Source: Paracoccus sediminilitoris
Lineage (GTDB): Bacteria; Pseudomonadota; Alphaproteobacteria; Rhodobacterales; Rhodobacteraceae
Length of the DNA stretch: 64,000 bases
Reading direction: 5' to 3'
Assembly: GCF_003259195.1 (NCBI RefSeq)
Contig: NZ_QJPK01000001.1
Span: 310,001 to 374,000, forward strand
Both the position numbers and the translations under genes were made by a program. Positions 62,986-64,000 of this stretch are shown here, piece by piece. The notes beneath the pieces were generated by a model, which saw only the letters and a program-made list of their open reading frames with translations, made no database searches and had not been told where the DNA came from. The number at the start of each line of letters is the position of its first letter. Position 1 is the first letter of the stretch.

Positions 62986-64000
62986 ATGGCACAGGCTAAT
63001 ATCGGGTTGATCGGATTGGGAACCATGGGGGCGGCACTGGCGCTGAACATCGCCGAAAAGGGCTTTCCCATCGCCGTCTGGAACCGCACGACCGAGGTGA
63101 CGCGCAAGTTTCACGCGACCGCCGGCGATCTGGCCGACAGCGTCATCCCGACCGAGAGCCTGGCCGATTTCGTGGCCGCCATCACGCCCCCCCGCGCGAT
63201 CATCCTGATGGTGCCTGCCGGTCCCGCAGTCGATGCCCAGCTGGAGGCGCTGACCCCGCTGCTGGATGCCGACGACCTGGTGATCGATGCGGGCAATGCC
63301 GATTTCCACGACACGAACCGCCGCATCGACGCGGGCCTGCCCTTTCACTTCCTGGGCATGGGCGTTTCGGGCGGTGAAGAGGGCGCGCGTCACGGTCCGG
63401 CCATCATGGGCGGCGGCGATGCGGCCGATTGGGACCGCGTGTCGAACGTGATGAACGCGATCGCAGCCAAGGCCGATGATGGCGAAGCCTGCGCGGCCCG
63501 CATGGGCGACGCGGGTGCGGGCCATTTCGTCAAGATGGTCCATAACGGCATCGAATATGCCGACATGCAGATGATCGCCGAGGTCTATGGTCTGATGCGC
63601 GACGGCATGGGCATGGATGCGGGCGCCATCTCGGACGTCTTCGCAGGCTGGAACGAGGGCGTGCTGTCCAGCTATCTGATCGAGATCTCGGCCAAGGTCA
63701 CCGCCGCTGCCGACAAGCACACCGGCAAGGCGATGCCCGACGTCATCTTGGACCGCGCAGGCCAGAAGGGCACCGGCCGCTGGACCGCGATCGAGGCGCA
63801 GCATCTGTCCGCCCCCATCCCCGTGATCGAGGCTGCCGTCATGGCGCGCAACGTCTCGGCCCGGCTGGACGAACGCAAGGCCGGTCAGGACCGCTTCGGC
63901 GCCGCCCCACAGCCCTGCGACATGGACCCGAAGGCGCTGGAACAGGCGCTGATCGTCGGCAAGATCATGTGCTATGCGCAGGGCTTCACGATGATCTCGG
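62986..64000 (+). CDS. gnd: 6-phosphogluconate dehydrogenase, decarboxylating (cut by window end)
   Basis: Pentose-phosphate enzyme; 338 residues are visible and the gene runs past base 64000. The Rossmann motif GLIGLGTMGAALALNIAE is at residues 7-24, followed by MGVSGGEEGARHGPAIMGGG and the catalytic lysine region HFVKMVHNGIEYADMQMIAE. KGTGRWTAIEA lies near residue 265. Spacing and motifs fit the about 470-aa form. GAAGG is upstream of the ATG. It is 61 bp after the thioesterase gene. Confidence 0.95.
   Translation, partial: MAQANIGLIGLGTMGAALALNIAEKGFPIAVWNRTTEVTRKFHATAGDLADSVIPTESLADFVAAITPPRAIILMVPAGPAVDAQLEALTPLLDADDLVIDAGNADFHDTNRRIDAGLPFHFLGMGVSGGEEGARHGPAIMGGGDAADWDRVSNVMNAIAAKADDGEACAARMGDAGAGHFVKMVHNGIEYADMQMIAEVYGLMRDGMGMDAGAISDVFAGWNEGVLSSYLIEISAKVTAAADKHTGKAMPDVILDRAGQKGTGRWTAIEAQHLSAPIPVIEAAVMARNVSARLDERKAGQDRFGAAPQPCDMDPKALEQALIVGKIMCYAQGFTMIS

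Overview
The window is a GC-rich chromosomal segment of an alphaproteobacterium, most likely a Rhodobacteraceae member close to Paracoccus. The pointers are the infA-maf-rng-yacG-tRNA-Phe order, tatABC followed by an ATPase gene, hflKC followed by a Do protease gene, a GTP cyclohydrolase II with the N-terminal half seen in alphaproteobacteria, a seven-gene mrp antiporter operon, and gene-end overlaps of the ATGA or TGATG type almost everywhere. The genus is inferred from gene content, not from a database search.

Layout. 0.1-5.4 kb: a tripartite carboxylate uptake operon (tctC, fused tctA-tctB) led by a PrpF-type isomerase gene and divergent from a LysR regulator. 5.6-12.7 kb: accessory genes (two small unknown genes, AraC regulator, EamA exporter, NAD epimerase, amidotransferase, phosphoesterase) with a decayed quinone oxidoreductase gene and an IS5-family transposase remnant next to tRNA-Phe. 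12.7-15 kb: tRNA-Phe, yacG, rng, maf, infA. 15-20.9 kb: a lone SpoA-domain protein, then a sensory unit made of a DUF2083/XRE regulator, a receiver-only response regulator, a small membrane protein and a sodium:solute-symporter/histidine-kinase fusion. 20.9-23.4 kb: tatABC and a DUF815 ATPase. 23.6-25.5 kb: marC, a membrane-anchored aspartyl protease and a MarR regulator. 25.4-31.5 kb: molybdoenzymes (FdhF/YdeP-type oxidoreductase, then a PaoABC-type aldehyde oxidoreductase). 31.5-34.8 kb: an EmrAB-type efflux pump with its MarR regulator and a probable operator.

34.9-39 kb: YfeH-like transporter, gamma-glutamyltransferase, divergent GntR regulator and an inositol-monophosphatase-family protein. 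39.1-43.2 kb: a tightly packed five-gene operon combining GTP cyclohydrolase II, a zinc-ADH-like oxidoreductase, a 6-pyruvoyl-tetrahydropterin-synthase-like protein without its catalytic residues, a SAM methyltransferase and a RibD-type reductase. It looks like a dedicated pathway to a modified pterin, pyrimidine or flavin-like molecule and is the best candidate here for an undescribed system. 43.2-49 kb: BASS transporter, [2Fe-2S] ferredoxin, Do protease, HflC, HflK.

49-53.5 kb: gmk, gamma-carbonic anhydrase, PhoR-like kinase, rpiA and gor, read in that order on the minus strand. 53.7-55.7 kb: PAS protein and ribonuclease D. 55.8-61.5 kb: mrpABCDEFG. 61.7-64 kb: bioY, a PaaI-type thioesterase and the 5' part of a 6-phosphogluconate dehydrogenase gene that runs off the window. 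No CRISPR array, rRNA operon, prophage or intact insertion sequence was seen.
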